From assembly GCA_027257055.1 (NCBI GenBank), contig JAPVLO010000138.1, forward strand, positions 2,914,001-2,978,000: a DNA stretch of 64,000 nucleotides, in the 5' to 3' direction. The stretch is from Cephalopachus bancanus. Taxonomy: Eukaryota > Chordata > Mammalia > Primates > Tarsiidae. The first letter of the stretch is position 1. Every line of letters starts with the position of its first letter. The position numbers and the translations under genes are program-made. The notes beneath the pieces were generated by a model that saw nothing but the letters and a program-made list of their open reading frames with translations, was not told where the DNA came from and searched no databases. This document shows, one piece after another, positions 33,330-45,780 of the stretch.

Positions 33330-34600
33330 TTTAAAGTTATTATGACAGTTTTCGAACATACATAAAAGTAGAAGGAATAGTGGAAGCATCTATCACCCAC
33401 CTTCAACAACTATCAGTATATTGTCAATCTTGTTTCATTTATACCTCCCACTCCTTACCCATTATTTATCTTTTTGAAGCTTTATTAAAAAGTATAAATT
33501 CTGTATAATTCACCCACTGTCAGTATATAATTCCACAATTTTTAATAAATGTGTTGCAGCATCACCACAATCCAGTTTTACGTTTTCATTACTCCAAAAA
33601 GCTCCCTTGTGCTCATTTGCTGTCAGCCCTTATTGCCGTCCCAGCCCAAGGCAACCACTGCTGTCCTTTCTATTTCAGTTGTCATTTCTAGACATTTCAA
33701 TGTCACACAATGTGTAAACTTTTACCTACTTACACTTAGAACAAGTGAAAGTGTTTTGAAGTAGTCTTGTGAAACAGTCATGTAAAATAGATGATTCTTT
33801 TCACTTATAATACTGTTTTTGAGGTTCACCTGTGTTGTATGTAGCATCTATCTGTAGCTTATTCCTTTTTGTGCTGAATAGTATTCAAGTTTATAAATTT
33901 GTTACATTTTGTTTATGCATTCAGCAGTTGATGGCTAGAGGATTATTTGCAGTTTTTAGCTATGAGCATTTGTGTACGTGTCTTGTGTAGACAAATCTTT
34001 TTGTTTCTTTTGGATAGATACATAGGCAGGAAATTGTTAGATGTATTTAAGTACATGTTTAACATTATAAAACTGCTAAACTATTTTGGAAGTGATTGTA
34101 TCATTTAAAATTCTAACCAGTTATTTTATAGGGGTTTCAGTTTCTCCACTTCTTTACTAATACTTGTTATTTATCTTTTTCATAATAATTCTAGTGATTG
34201 TGTAGTGGTATCCCATTTTGGTTTTAATTTGCAGATTAAAACCAAAATGGGATACCACTACAAGAAGTTGTTAAAAACTTCTTCTCATGTGCTTATTTGC
34301 TACTGTATCCTTTGGCAAAATGACAAAATTTTTACCCATTTTTAAATTGTATTATTTACCTTCTTATTGAGTTGTCAGAGTTCTTTATAAATTCTAGATA
34401 CACATTCTTTATCAGTTATGTGATTTGTAAATTTTCCCACTTTAGTTTGTCTTTTCATTTTCTTACTGGTGTCTTTTGAAGCTTATTGCTGGTTTTAAGA
34501 AAATTGGTTATAATGTGTCTTGTGTACTTTTCTCCATATTTTTTTATTTTAAGCTTCTTAGATCTGTGTCCTTATCATTTTTGTCTTCAAAAAACTTTTT
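33330..34600 (-). mobile_element. Old L1M fragment, antisense
   Basis: Follows the order of the reversed L1 ORF2 3' region: cagcccaaggcaaccactgctg, tttatgcattcagcagttgatgg, aaattgttagatg, catcctc-type segment, tgtagtggtatcccattttgg, then cttctcatgtgcttatttgc. No coding capacity remains. Confidence 0.75.
34201..34262. repeat. Perfect 28-bp inverted repeat (hairpin), 6-base loop
   Basis: The arm 34201-34228 is the exact reverse complement of 34235-34262 with loop ttgcag. A smaller hairpin (8-bp stem, 34262-34269 with 34276-34283) abuts it. It lies within the antisense L1M. Confidence 0.97.
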
Positions 34601-34819
34601 TAAGAAACCACTATTACATTTTCTTTAGGGATGTTACTGGAAAGGGATCAATAGCTGTTCTATAGCTTATGACAGTTCTGTTCATTTTTTTTCTTTTTGT
34701 GCTGTACTTTAAAAAGTTTCTATTGCTATACCTTTGCTTCAGTAGTGTTAGCTTCTACAGTGTTAAATCCGCTGTTAATCCCATACAAGGTATTGTTCAT
34801 TTCAGATCTTGTATTTTTT

Positions 34820-35108
34820 TTTTTTTTTTTTTTTGAGTTGGAATCTCACTCTGTTGCCCAGACTGGAGTGCAGTGGCCGTCCCGGCCACCGCAGCCTCAA
34901 CCTGCTGGGCCCCGGCGATCTTTTCGCCTCAGCCTTCCTAGTAGCTGGAATTACAGGCACGCACTACCACGCCTGGCTAATTTTTTGATTTTATTGTAGA
35001 GATGAGGTGTCGCCTCCCCAGGCGGGTCTCGAACCCACGGACTCAGGCAATCCACTCACCTCAGCCTCCCAAAGGCGTGGGATTACAGGCTGAGCCACCA
35101 AACCCGGC
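34820..35108 (-). mobile_element. Alu, full-length, young lineage type
   Basis: Duplication agatcttgtatttttt (34804-34819) versus agaccttgtatttttt (35109-35124), one mismatch. Confidence 0.94.
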
Positions 35109-35631
35109 AGACCTTGTATTTTTTATGTATAAAAGGTTGGTGGAGGTTTTTTGTATCCTCCATTTCTTTACTTAACATGGTTACTTTTCTCTCTACCTTG
35201 GGTTAACGTCTAGAACGTCATCTGGCAACCCAGTCTCCACCCTAAACATAATATAATAGTACAGGAATTTTAAGCCAGTGGTGCACTGAAGGTCATGACA
35301 GTAACAACAAATTCCTGATTGGTTTTACACATACATGTTGTTTACTTCAGTCTTTACTGTCTTATATCATGGAAGTCCACCTTTCAAAAACCAAACATAT
35401 AGACACATTTAAAAAACACAAAAGACCCAAAGACCCACTAATAAGAGATAAAGCAATCTGTAGAATTAGATTCAGATGTAAAGGCTCTCATGGAAAAGAT
35501 AGGCAACATGTTTGAGCAGTTGGAGATTTCTTTCAGCAGAGAGATGGAAACTTTAAGAAAGAGCCAGATGGAAATACTGGAAAAAAACACAGTAACAGAT
35601 GAGAATGGCTCATACCTTCGATAGGTTCACT

Positions 35632-36012
35632 ATACAGGAACCTGGTCACAGAGCAGGAGGTGAGCCGTGAGCCTTGTCAGTATTTACAGTAGTAGCTCCC
35701 CATCGCTGGCGATATTGCCTGAGCTCCACCTCCTGTCACATCAGCAGTGGCATTAGATTCTCATAGGAGTGTGAACCCTGTTGTGCACTGTGCATGGGTG
35801 GGATCTGGGTTGTGCATTCCTTATGAGAATCTAATACCTGATGTTCTGAGGTGGAGCTGAGGCGGTGATGCTAGCTCTGGGGAGTGGCTGCAAATACAGA
35901 TTAACAGTGAGGTTGTAATGCACAGAGCCTCCCCTCCTACCCTCGGTTCATGGAAAAACTGTCTTCTGTGAAACAGGTCCCTGATTCCAAAAAGGTTGGG
36001 GACCGCTGCCCT
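35632..36012. mobile_element. MER1-like hAT-Charlie element
   Basis: Blocks agcaggaggtgagc, gcctgagctccacctcctgt, ggcattagattctcatagga, ttatgagaatctaat and the terminal aaaaaggttggggaccgctg are those of MER1. Nested in L1. Confidence 0.8.
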
Positions 36013-36357
36013 AGTAGACTTGAGCCAGCTAATGAAAGAATGAATGAACCTTGAATGCAGATTATTAGAAACGGTTTGGAAAAATCTAATGAAGTGACAT
36101 GTTTGAAACGATGAAAGAAAAAAAACCTTTCGATTCTCAACTTGAGAAAATATCTTTCTAAAATGAAGGAGAAATAAATATGTTTTCCATTAAGCAAAGA
36201 CACGGATAATTCATTTCTAGCAGACCTGAACTACAGAAAAATGTTAAAGGAAGTTTCTTAAGCAGCACCAGATGCTGGACAGAAATACGGATCACCTAAA
36301 TAAATAAAAAAAAGCTGAAGGTAAATATCAAATTCAGTTGTCCTTATTTTTAAGCAC

Positions 36358-36645
36358 TGTGTGTGTGTGTGCCAGAGTCTCACTGTCGCCCAGGCTGGAG
36401 TGCAGTGGCACACTCATGGCCACTACAGCCTCGACCTGCTGGGCTCAGGCTATCCTTCCACTTCAGCCTTACAAGTAGCCAGAACTAGAGGCGTGTGCTA
36501 CCATGCCCTGCTAATTTTTGATGTATTGTAGAGACAAAGTCTGACCAAGTTGCTCAGGCTGGTCTGAAACCCGCGGGTTCAGGCAGTTCGCTCGCCTCAG
36601 CTTCCCAAAGTGTTGGGATTACAGGCTGAGCCACTGAGCCTGGCC
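36358..36645 (-). mobile_element. Alu, full-length, tail replaced by (GT)n
   Basis: A short duplication taagcac at 36351-36357 and 36646-36652. Where poly-T is expected there is gtgtgtgtgtgtg (36358-36371). Carries the shortened A box. Confidence 0.88.
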
Positions 36646-36671
36646 TAAGCACCTATTTTTAAGATATAATA

Positions 36672-36872
36672 GATGGTCTAAAGCAGGGTTTGACAAAACA
36701 TTTTTTTAAAGGCCAGATATTTAAGACTCGCACACCCTAGTATTTCAGTTTTAACTACTCAGCTTCGCTTTTGCAGCAAGAAAGCCGCTATAGAAAATAC
36801 GTAAATGAAGAATGGGGCTATGTTTCAATAAAACTTACAAAAGTTGGCATCCAGCTATGGGGCATGTTTTCT
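36672..36872. mobile_element. hAT-type MITE, family A copy 2
   Basis: Blocks aaaggccagatattt, aactactcagc, gcaagaaagc, gctatgtttcaataaaactta as in the copy at 27577. Confidence 0.65.
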
Positions 36873-36916
36873 AAATGCTAGTAATAAAGCAAATAAATAC
36901 ACCAAAGATTGTAGCA

Positions 36917-36988
36917 AAATATTGTTGGTTTATATTTAAAATTAAGTGAATGAAATATTGTTGGTTTATATTTTAAATTAAATGAATG
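36917..36988 (+). repeat. 36-bp tandem duplication
   Basis: aaatattgttggtttatat begins at 36917 and again at 36953; the units are nearly identical. Confidence 0.9.
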
Positions 36989-37330
36989 ACAAAAGAGACA
37001 CACAGGTTATTATATCTAAAGCAGCATACTATTATTTGAGTTTAGGCTGAGAATTTTAAAGGTATATTTGTAAGGGTAACTACTGAAAAGCCAAAGGGGA
37101 GACAAAATGGAATCATAAAATTGCTCAATCCCCAAAAAAGGTGGAGAACAAGTCAAACAGAACAATGAACAGAACAAAATAGAAAACAGTTATTAAGGTG
37201 GTAGGTTTTAACCTAAGCATAACAGAAATTATGTTAAATATAAATGGTGTGTGCCTATTAAAAAAAGACAGAAATTGGCTATTTATAAAAGCCAGAGATT
37301 GGTTGGGCAGAAAACCAAGGTCCAAGTAAT

Positions 37331-38784
37331 AAATACATATTTATACCACATTCAGTTTACTTTTTTCCACTCTTCTTTTTTCATCTAGTTTCTAGATATC
37401 ATTTTGTGCCATATTCTGAATTTTCACAGACAACTGGTCTATTTTTGAATTTGTAGTTTGGTTTCATTAGCCTGTATGTCCGATCGTGTGTGAGTACAAT
37501 GGTGGTTTAATTATTCAAAATGTAGTGTTACCTAGTCCCTTTTCACTTGCTCTTATTGTTTTATGGTTTTCCTAGATATTCAACTTTGTAATCTACCTGT
37601 CCATGTCCAGAAAATCTTGAACATACTTTTACTGTATGTAACTTTGTAAGTTAGTTCAGAGAAATTTAGCTTTTAACTTACTGAAGTGTACTTTATATGT
37701 TCTTTACATTCCTTCAATCCAGTGAGACTGGAACACTAATGCTGAAACTTTCCCTTCCAACTTACATGTAATGATGTCATGTGTTTTTGCACTAGTTTTT
37801 AAAGCCTGGATGAGGTGATTATTATTGCTTCAAGCTGTTGAATATTTTAGCCTATATATTTATTAATTTGCGTCTTAGACCTTTCTTGTCTATTTAATTT
37901 CCCATTTTATAAACAGTATATTTTTCTCTTATTGTTTATACATTGCTTTTTCTTTAGTATTTTGTCGTTTATTATGATTAGCTAGATACAGATTTCTTTT
38001 TATATTTACCCTTATTGGGATTTCCTGGCTTTTTTAAATCTGTGGATTCTAATTTTTCATCATTGTGAAAATTCTTGCCCAGTTATTATCTTTGTCCCAT
38101 TCTTTTTCCATGCCACTTCTGTTTCTTAATTCTTGCTTGTGTTTTGACAGCTACTGATAATTTTTATCATATTCTTTCTCTATATTTTCAATACTTCATC
38201 ATTTCTTAAACTATGTTCCCATATTTTATAGTCTGTCTGATTTTAATATGTAAATTCTTTGTGGACTAACATTCTTCTGTTAGATTTTGCTCACAGTGCT
38301 GTGTTTCCTTGTATGTTGTGATTTTTATTATTATTTTTATTTATATTGTGAATTTATATTTTCTTGAAATACATTCATTTGTGGTAGTTGAAGCCTAGAT
38401 TGGAAGGATTTGTATTTGTTTTTGCCACGTGCCTGGGGATATTATTACTTTGGGACCAATATTAACTAAATTCTTGGCTTAAGAATTTTTGAACCGTAGC
38501 TAATATGAAGATTTTCAAAGAAGATTTTTTTTCTCCTTTTTCTGCTTAGCTCCAAGTTCACACAGGCAGTTTTCCTTCCAGTCTAGAAATGTTAACTGGT
38601 TAGGTGGGTGGGAAGAATATACTGGTGTAGTTATTTGAACTTTTAGTCAAGACAAAAGCTGGCTGTTTTATTCAGTGTTTTGTTTTCTGAGGGGGAACCA
38701 TTAAAGGTACTTGGTCTGTCATGCTATGGAAAGTGCAATGTAGAGTTTCTTTATCTTTGTTAGTAATCTTTGGATTCACTTTCT
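37331..38784 (+). other. ZNF654 intron 2 stretch, likely decayed repeat
   Basis: T-rich sequence with no gene and no repeat I can name with confidence. It may be old antisense LINE. Confidence 0.35.
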
Positions 38785-39454
38785 GCAGTTTCAGTTATCT
38801 ATAGTCTCTGCAGTTAGAAAATATTAAATGGAAAATTCCAAAAATAAACAATTTATAAGTTTTAAAATTGCATGCCATTCTGAATAGCGTGATCAAACCT
38901 CATGCTTTTCCTCCCATGCTATGGATAATCCCTCTGTTCAGTGTATCCACACTGTATATACTACCCACCCATTAGTTACTTAGTCCCTCTTGGTTATCCC
39001 ATTGGTCCGGGTAGCACAGTACTTGTGTTCAAGTCACCCTTACTTTACTTAATAATGGCACCAAAGCACAAGAGTAGTGATGTTGGGCATTCACATATGC
39101 CAAAGAGAAGCCGGAAGGTACTTCCTTTAAATGAAAAGGTGAAAATTCTCAATAAGGAAAGAAAAAAAAAATCATATGCTGAGGTTGCTACTGTAAGGAG
39201 ATGTGTGAAGAAGAAATTGTGAAGAAAGACAAATTCATGATAGTTTTGCTATCATACCTCGCACTGCAAAAGTTAAGGCCACAGTACATGGTAAGTGATT
39301 AGTTAAGATGGAAAAGGTGTTACATTTTTGAGTGGAAGACATAAACATAAACATGACCGTAGGAAGTTGGGCTTGGTACTAGTGTCTGTGGTTTCAGGCA
39401 TCCACCATGGGCCTAAGAATAGATACTCAGCAGATAAGTGGAAACTACTGTATG
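38785..39454 (+). mobile_element. Tigger7-like (pogo) transposon, non-autonomous
   Basis: Left end cagtttcagttatctatag and right end gaaactactgta. From 39055 it keeps the first codons of a pogo/CENP-B-type transposase (MAPKHKSSD... then KRSRKVLPLNEKVKILN), which has the DNA-binding domain start but breaks after about 55 residues. Dead copy. Confidence 0.75.
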
Positions 39455-39866
39455 TATATGAACAAAACTGAACCTGTTGTTTCTCCTCTGTAAAAACTTG
39501 TTACTGAAGAAAATGTTTTGAAGATTAAGTGTATTGGAATGGTTGAGTATGTCAAAGTAAATTCTCTGTTACTGTTAAGATTTAGAGTTAATATGTATAG
39601 AAATATGTATAGAAAAAATTTTTAAGAATTGAGTGTTTTAACGTGTGGGTAATACATTTTTATTTTATTGTTATTTGATAAACATAATGTAGGCCTAATA
39701 TTCTTTGACTTAGATTGGTAAGTGGATTTCTCGTATTATGACAGTTAATTATCATATTTAGTGGCATTTTTCTATGGTAGATAAATGCACAAATCCACAT
39801 TCTTGTATTTTAGTGCAGAAATTACTGAAGTGGCTACAGAAATCCAGAAAAAGAATATTAATTTCT

Positions 39867-40165
39867 GGCCAGGCACAGTGGCTCACACTTGTAATTCCAG
39901 CACTTTAGGAGGTGGAGGCAAGAGGATTGCCTGAGCCCAGGGGTTTGAGACCAGCCTGGGCAATATAGCAAGATCTTGTCTCTATAATAAGTCAAAAAAT
40001 CAGCCAGACGTGGTAGCACATGCCTGTGGTTCTAGCTACTTAGAAGGCTGAGGTGGAAGGATCACCTGAGCCCAGCAGGTCATGGCCGCAGTGGCCGTGA
40101 GCATGCCACTGCACTCCAGCCTGGTTGACAGAGTGAGACTCCAACTCAAAAAAAAAAAAAGAAAA
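39867..40165 (+). mobile_element. Alu, full-length (older type)
   Basis: Duplication of about 17 bp: agaatattaatttctgg just upstream and agaatattaattctgg just after the A-rich tail. A box ancestral in length. Confidence 0.92.
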
Positions 40166-40251
40166 AAAAGAATATTAATTCTGGTTATAACTATCAAACA
40201 CTGTATGTCTGTGTATTTTAAGGAAGTCTGGTACCTTTACTGTTTGTAATA

Positions 40252-40590
40252 CAGTCATGCACAGCATAATGGCATTTTGGTTAGAAACACTAGATATATA
40301 ACAGTGGTCCCATAAGGTTATAACACCACATTTTTACTCTACCTTTTGTTTTTAGGCATGTTTAGATATACAGATAGTTACCATTATATTACAGTTACAT
40401 GTAGCATTCAGTACAATAACATGTACAAGAGTACAGTCTAGGAACAATAGGCTATATACCTTGTAGCTGAGGTGTATAGGAAGCTACACCATCTAAGTTT
40501 GTGTAAGTACACCTCATGATGCTCCCACAACAAAATCGCCTAAAGACACATTTTTCGAATGTATCCCTTTCATTAGGTGATGCATGACTG
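40252..40590. mobile_element. MER2-like Tigger MITE
   Basis: Perfect 10-bp terminal inverted repeats cagtcatgca and tgcatgactg, TA at the left flank, and internal blocks such as ggtcccataaggttataa and aacaataggctatata. About 339 bp, the usual MER2 length. Confidence 0.85.
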
Positions 40591-40685
40591 TGTATGGGAA
40601 AATGTTGTCTGAATTCCTAACATCCAGATGACAGAATATAGTTTGTTTCAATAGCGTCTCAGTAGTGTTCTAGTTGTTAAGCTTG

Positions 40686-40715
40686 CTTAGCAAATAGGAA
40701 CTTAGCAAATAGGAA
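40686..40715 (+). repeat. 15-bp tandem duplication
   Basis: cttagcaaataggaa occurs twice without spacer. Confidence 0.95.
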
Positions 40716-41719
40716 CATACTGATTAATGAAAGGCAAATAATTATGACTGTGTATGGTGGATTTATTTTAATTTAAAAGGCATACCATTTATAATGTATT
40801 TGTCCCACTACAAATTATGTGTGTTTCATGTACAATTGAGTAATGTGAGTGTTAAGGCTACTGCATCCCTCTGACCCCTGTGTTCCTCATATTATCCATG
40901 TATAACTTTTGACTTCTGTAAAACTGAACTACTTATATAGCCCACTGTTGACCGGAAGCCTTAACTATAACATTAACACATATTTTCTATGTGTCAATTA
41001 ACACATATTTTGTATGTTATAATGAGCTGAATTCTTGCAACAAAGTAAACTAGGGAAAAGAATGTTATTAAGAAAATCTTAAGAGAAATTAGATTTGCTA
41101 TTCATTAAGTGGAAGTGAGTCATCATAAAGGTCCTTATCCTCATTGTCGCGAACTGAGTAGGTTGAAGAGGAGGAGAAATAGGGGTTGATCTTGCTTTCT
41201 GGGTTGGCAGAGGTGGAAGAAAATCTGTGTGTAAGTGGGCCCCCACAGTCTAAGCCTGTGTGGTTCGAAGGTCATCTGTGCATTATTTGTTCAGGTCAAT
41301 CTAGTTGTTATTTCAAGTAAGGTAAATGAACTGTAGGTAACCTATAATTTGGACTAAGTTTTTTTTAATAAATTGATCAATGTATAACTGTTAACACATT
41401 AAGCATGGTAAAACATTTAATATGTTAAACATACATTATATTATAGAAACACATTAAACATGCTTAGCATTAAAAACTGACAAATATTATGATACAAAAA
41501 AATTTTTGGAAAGAAACCTCTTCATGAGTTTAATCAGATTTTTTTTATTCTTGGTAATTTAACAACAATTGGTATGTTATATTTCAACAAAATTGATATA
41601 TGCATAGCTGAGCAGACCACATCTCTGAGGATCTTGTGTTTCCTTATGTATTTCTGAAGAAAGTTTGGATGATAGTGTTAATAATGGTAGTACTATATTG
41701 CTATCAGCAAACGCCTATA
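40716..41719 (+). other. ZNF654 intron 2 stretch without recognised features
   Basis: AT-rich with repeated ttaacacat/acattaa words but no gene or nameable repeat. Confidence 0.35.
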
Positions 41720-41887
41720 CCCTAAGTGCCAGGGATTGTTCAAAGTGCTTTTCAGGAGGTGGCTAGTATCATTATTCATGTTTTTGCAAATGAAGAGACT
41801 GAAGCATTGAGATGTTAAGTAGTAACTTGCCCAGGGTGACATGTCACTTTAGAGGTAGAGCTGAGATTCAAACCCAAACAGTGTGGC
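41720..41887 (-). repeat. MIR SINE
   Basis: Antisense MIR: taagtgccagggattgtt, gcaaatgaagagactgaag, acttgcccagggtgac, gagctgagattcaaacccaa. Well preserved. Confidence 0.85.
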
Positions 41888-42150
41888 TTTGGACTGTGGG
41901 TCTGTAAAGAACACGAGGGTGAATAAGTCTGCCATTGTAGTGTGAAAGTAGCCAAAGTCAATCTATAAGTGGATGACTGTGTTTCAATAATACCTTTATT
42001 GGTACTGATATTTGAATTTCATGTAATTTTCAGCTGCCATGAAATATTCTATTTACTTTAAAAAAAAATATGGCTAATCATTCTTACCTCATACATTATA
42101 AAAAACTGGCCTTCCTTGGGCCACATTTGGTTTACCAGCCCTGCTCTAAG
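41888..42150. mobile_element. hAT-type MITE, family A copy 3
   Basis: Blocks tctgtaaagaaca, gtgtttcaataa, ttcatgtaattttc, ttcttacctcat, ggccacatttggtttaccagccctgct. Confidence 0.65.
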
Positions 42151-42871
42151 CTGTTACTTATATTTTGGGGTGCCATTTTGTCCTATTTTTGGACTGTTAC
42201 TCTGCATCTTACAGAGCTTTCTTTCATGAGTGAGGTTAGAAATTGATATCTAAACATTTAGTTGGTCATTTACACTAGTCAGTAAGACATATAACAGGTT
42301 CGTAGCATGAGGATATTCTTCTACATATAATCTAAGTTCTTACCCTAGTGATTTCAGCCTTTTCTTCCTGTATAAATACTTGTTGACTCACTTGAATCAT
42401 CCCTTAAGGAAGAATTAACCAGACCATGTGTTTTGCCTTTAATTACCCTTATTTTGCATGCATTTTTTTTTTTCCAATTTTAATATAATTGCCATGGAGT
42501 TGGACCTTGTTATTGAGGTAACTGGTAGTTGGGCAGTGCCCAGGTCTCTTTTGTGATGTTGGCTCCCCTCTCTAAGGTGCGTGTAATGCAGACATATCAT
42601 TCTACATTTTCCTCCATATTTTTTGATTGTTTACAAGATCATGTAAATCTGCATGCCCCATTTATAAACTTACTGTTATAGTACATTTTATTTGTACTAA
42701 TAATCTGTATCTCTCTCTCCTTCAATACAATTAAGTGCTCTACCAGTCAGTACTATCTACTCAACATTGTGATGCAATCTCACTCCTCTCTATCTAGTGC
42801 AAATTTAACTCCTTCATGTGTTGACATGTTATGATAGAGATATACGCAAAGTCTAATAAAGAATCAGCTAA

Positions 42872-43148
42872 GGCCGGGCTTGGTGGCTCAGGCCTGTAAT
42901 CCCAGCACTTTGGGAGGCCGAGGTGAGAGGATTTCCTGAGTCTGCAGGTTTGAGACCAGCCTGGGCAACATGGTTAGACATTGCTCTACAATAAATAAAA
43001 AAAATTAGCCGGGCGTGGTCACATGCCTGTAGTTCCAGCTACTTGGAAGGCTGAGGCAGAAGGATCGACAGAGCCCAGCAGCTCGCTGCTGGGGTGGCCA
43101 TGAGTGTGCCACTGTACTCCAGCCTGGGCGATGGAGTGAGACTCTGAG
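42872..43148 (+). mobile_element. Alu dimer without a clear A tail
   Basis: Left arm ggccgggcttggtggctca and right arm to gagtgagactctga. The expected A-run is absent and no duplication is seen, so the 3' end seems lost. Confidence 0.9.
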
Positions 43149-43724
43149 AAGTGGATGGAGACTATCAAGTTGGAAGGGGAGAGTCCATGCCCTGTCTAAA
43201 GGTGGCTGCTCAGCTTATTTTACCATGGAGAAATATGTCTTATGTTATAGGGCTTCCTGTTTTACAAGAGTACAGATAAATTGAAATTTAATCTGAAATG
43301 ACACAATTTAAAGATGTTGACAACCAGTTAAAATATTTTTGAAATAATTGTCAGTTCAAAACAAGTGTCTCAGCTTAGATGGTCAAAGCAGCAGTTTGTA
43401 AAGTCTGCAAGTAGAAGGATCATTTATTTGTTTTAGGAAATGATAATACCAGCTGTGTTGAGCCTAAATTTTGGGTAACTGGAGTAACAAAAAATGGAGA
43501 CAGGTTCATTAGATGCTTAAAGATGAAATAGATGTGAATTAGTCCTTTGTTAATAGGGATTGAGAAGATTCCAGCGTTACTTTGATTTTTTTAATATTGA
43601 TCAGTGGTAAAATGAATAATTGCAAACGTGCTAATAATGAAGAATAATTCTTCTTTCACCCTTGACCCAATAGTGCGGAGGTAATTGCCTTTCCTAATGT
43701 GTTGGATATCCCTCTGACGATCTG

Positions 43725-44590
43725 ACAGTGTACAGACCTCATGTATTGGTGTGCGTGTGCCTTCCATTTCCCACTTTACACAAAGATAATGTCATATATC
43801 GCTGCATCTTTACCTAACAATATATCTTGGAATTTTTTCTTTATTCATGTAGCTGTAACTATATTCTCACAATATTTTTTTTTTTTTTTGAGTTGGAGTC
43901 TCACTCTGTCGCCCAGACTGGAGTGCAGTGGCCGCTTCCGGCCACCGCAACCTCGACCTGCTGGGCTCCGGCGATCCTTCCGCCTCAGCCTTCCAAGTAG
44001 CTGGAATTACAGGCATGCGCTACCACGCCCAGCTGATTTTTTGATTTATTGTAGAGATGAGGTCTCGCTGCCCAGGCGGGTCTCGAACCTGCGGGCTCAG
44101 GCAATCCACTCACCTCAGCTTCCCAAAGGCGCGGGATTACAGGCTGAGCCACCAAGCCCGGCAATATTTTCATTAATATTAGCATTACAGTTCATTGTAT
44201 GGATGTATTTAATTTACCTAATCCCTAAGGATAGACATTTAGGATATTTCCAGTTTTTTGTGACTACAAACTATTTGTAACGTACATCCTTGTTCACATT
44301 GAACCTGTAAACTTATGTGTGTATGTTTTGGAGGATGAAATTTCTGTAAGTGAAACTGCTAGGTTAAATGGTATGTGTGCATTTTAAATTGGGATGACTA
44401 TTACTATGTTGCCCTTAAAAGAGGTAGCACCATTTACAGTTAAGGCCTGTTTTGGTACACACCAAAGCTGCACTGAGTACATCAACTTCTTTATTTTTGT
44501 AAAGATAAATTACATTTAAAAATGGCTCTTCACCTTTATAATTTTTGCTTAATTGAGTTAAAATAGAACATCTTTTTCTGTTTGAAAAAA
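43725..44590 (-). mobile_element. Old L1 fragment, split by an Alu
   Basis: Reversed L1 blocks either side of the Alu: atgtcatatatcgctgcat, then gtaacgtacatccttgttcac, tgaaactgctaggttaaatgg and tgtgtgcattttaaatt. Non-coding. Confidence 0.6.
43879..44161 (-). mobile_element. Alu, full-length, young lineage type
   Basis: Short duplication caatatttt at about 43870-43878 and 44162-44170. Carries both the shortened A box and the cgggtctcgaacc B-box region. Confidence 0.94.
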
Positions 44591-45780
44591 AAATTCACTT
44601 GCATCTGTGAAATAGTCTCCTCTTGCAGTTTTCTACTGGGCTGTTGACCTTTTTTCCCCCTAAATTACTTGTGGAAAGTCTTAAATTAAGGAAATGAACA
44701 AAGATTCTTTCTTATGTATTACTTTGATTTTTACTGGTTTTCAGGTTTTGGTGTGTTGATATTTTAAAATTTAAAATAGATTTATAAAATATCAAGTTAA
44801 TAGGGTATGGTAATTGTGCTATATCTAGAAGTATGTAATTATTGTGGGATATTTAGGTCTTTTATATAATTTTAAAAATTATATTCTCATGGTTATGTTT
44901 GCATTTTACATTTTTAGCTGTTTTTAGTGATTCACTTTGATTAATTGCAAAAAACATTTATAAAAATGTTTTTGATATTCCTAGTTGAGAGTATCTGCTA
45001 AGTGAGCTAATATCTGAGGGATATTGTCATTTTTACTACTTTAGGATTACTAAATAATATTAAGTAATTTTATAATTTTCCACGTTCATGATTAAGAAAT
45101 AGTTCTTATTTCTCCCGTTAATTAAGAACATATGTCTTTAGCAACAGTATTTTCCAAATAATTTATTTAAAAAGGAGAAGCCACAGAATGTGAGTAGTCC
45201 TGTTGTGAGTGAAATAATCAAGGTACCCAAGAGTTTGAGGAACCATGTAGTTATACTTTAATAGATATAGTTGGCGGTATGCACTGTAATATAAATGTTG
45301 GCTAAGAGTTTCATTTTGATTCTCTAACTTTCTTATGTTTTTGTGTCAGTTTTGTCCATCCCTTATATCCTTAAGAAAAAAATTAGATTTGGGGTTTTCT
45401 CTGGCATCCCATTGTCCTAAGGTGAAGCTAGACTTTGTTCCCAATTTTAGACCATCTTTCCATGTATAGTCACCGTTTCTGTGACCTTGTTTGCTGTTAA
45501 ATTGTATTGCCCTGTGGTCATTATTAGGCATGAGTAATGAAATTTGTTTCATTCAATAGGTCTAGAACTTCAGCATATTTATTTGTATTTTTCTTGAAGA
45601 TACTTCTTTTAAAATCTTGCTGAAAGCATATTAATTTTAAGTGATCAGTACAGTTTTTTAAAACCACATATTTTAAAATTGAATATTTGACCTTGGATCA
45701 CTGTTAGTACTTGATAATCTTTTAAACTGGAGCAAAACTCAAAGAAGCAATGAAAGTTATCATTCACTTATTCTTTCTAG
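44591..45780 (+). other. ZNF654 intron 2, end
   Basis: AT-rich intron before exon 3. No gene or nameable repeat. Confidence 0.4.

Larger units (their letters stand above)
35370..37330 (+). mobile_element. Old L1 (L1M/HAL1-like) fragment with nested insertions
   Basis: Sense L1 blocks at 35370-35620, 36012-36357 (aaaatgaaggagaaataaat; agcagacctgaactacag; aatgttaaaggaagtt) and 36880-37330 (atgttaaatataaatgg; agccagagattgg). They are separated by a hAT element, an Alu and a MITE. Frames are broken. Confidence 0.65.

Noticed and set aside
39055..39222. Possible small gene starting MAPKHKSSD
   Set aside because: It is the broken start of a Tigger transposase within a transposon with both ends; it stops after about 55 residues.
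43741..44280. 179-codon open frame
   Set aside because: Most of it is a translated antisense Alu flanked by old L1. The same 'SWSLTLSPRLECSG' peptide recurs in the frames of many Alus in the window.
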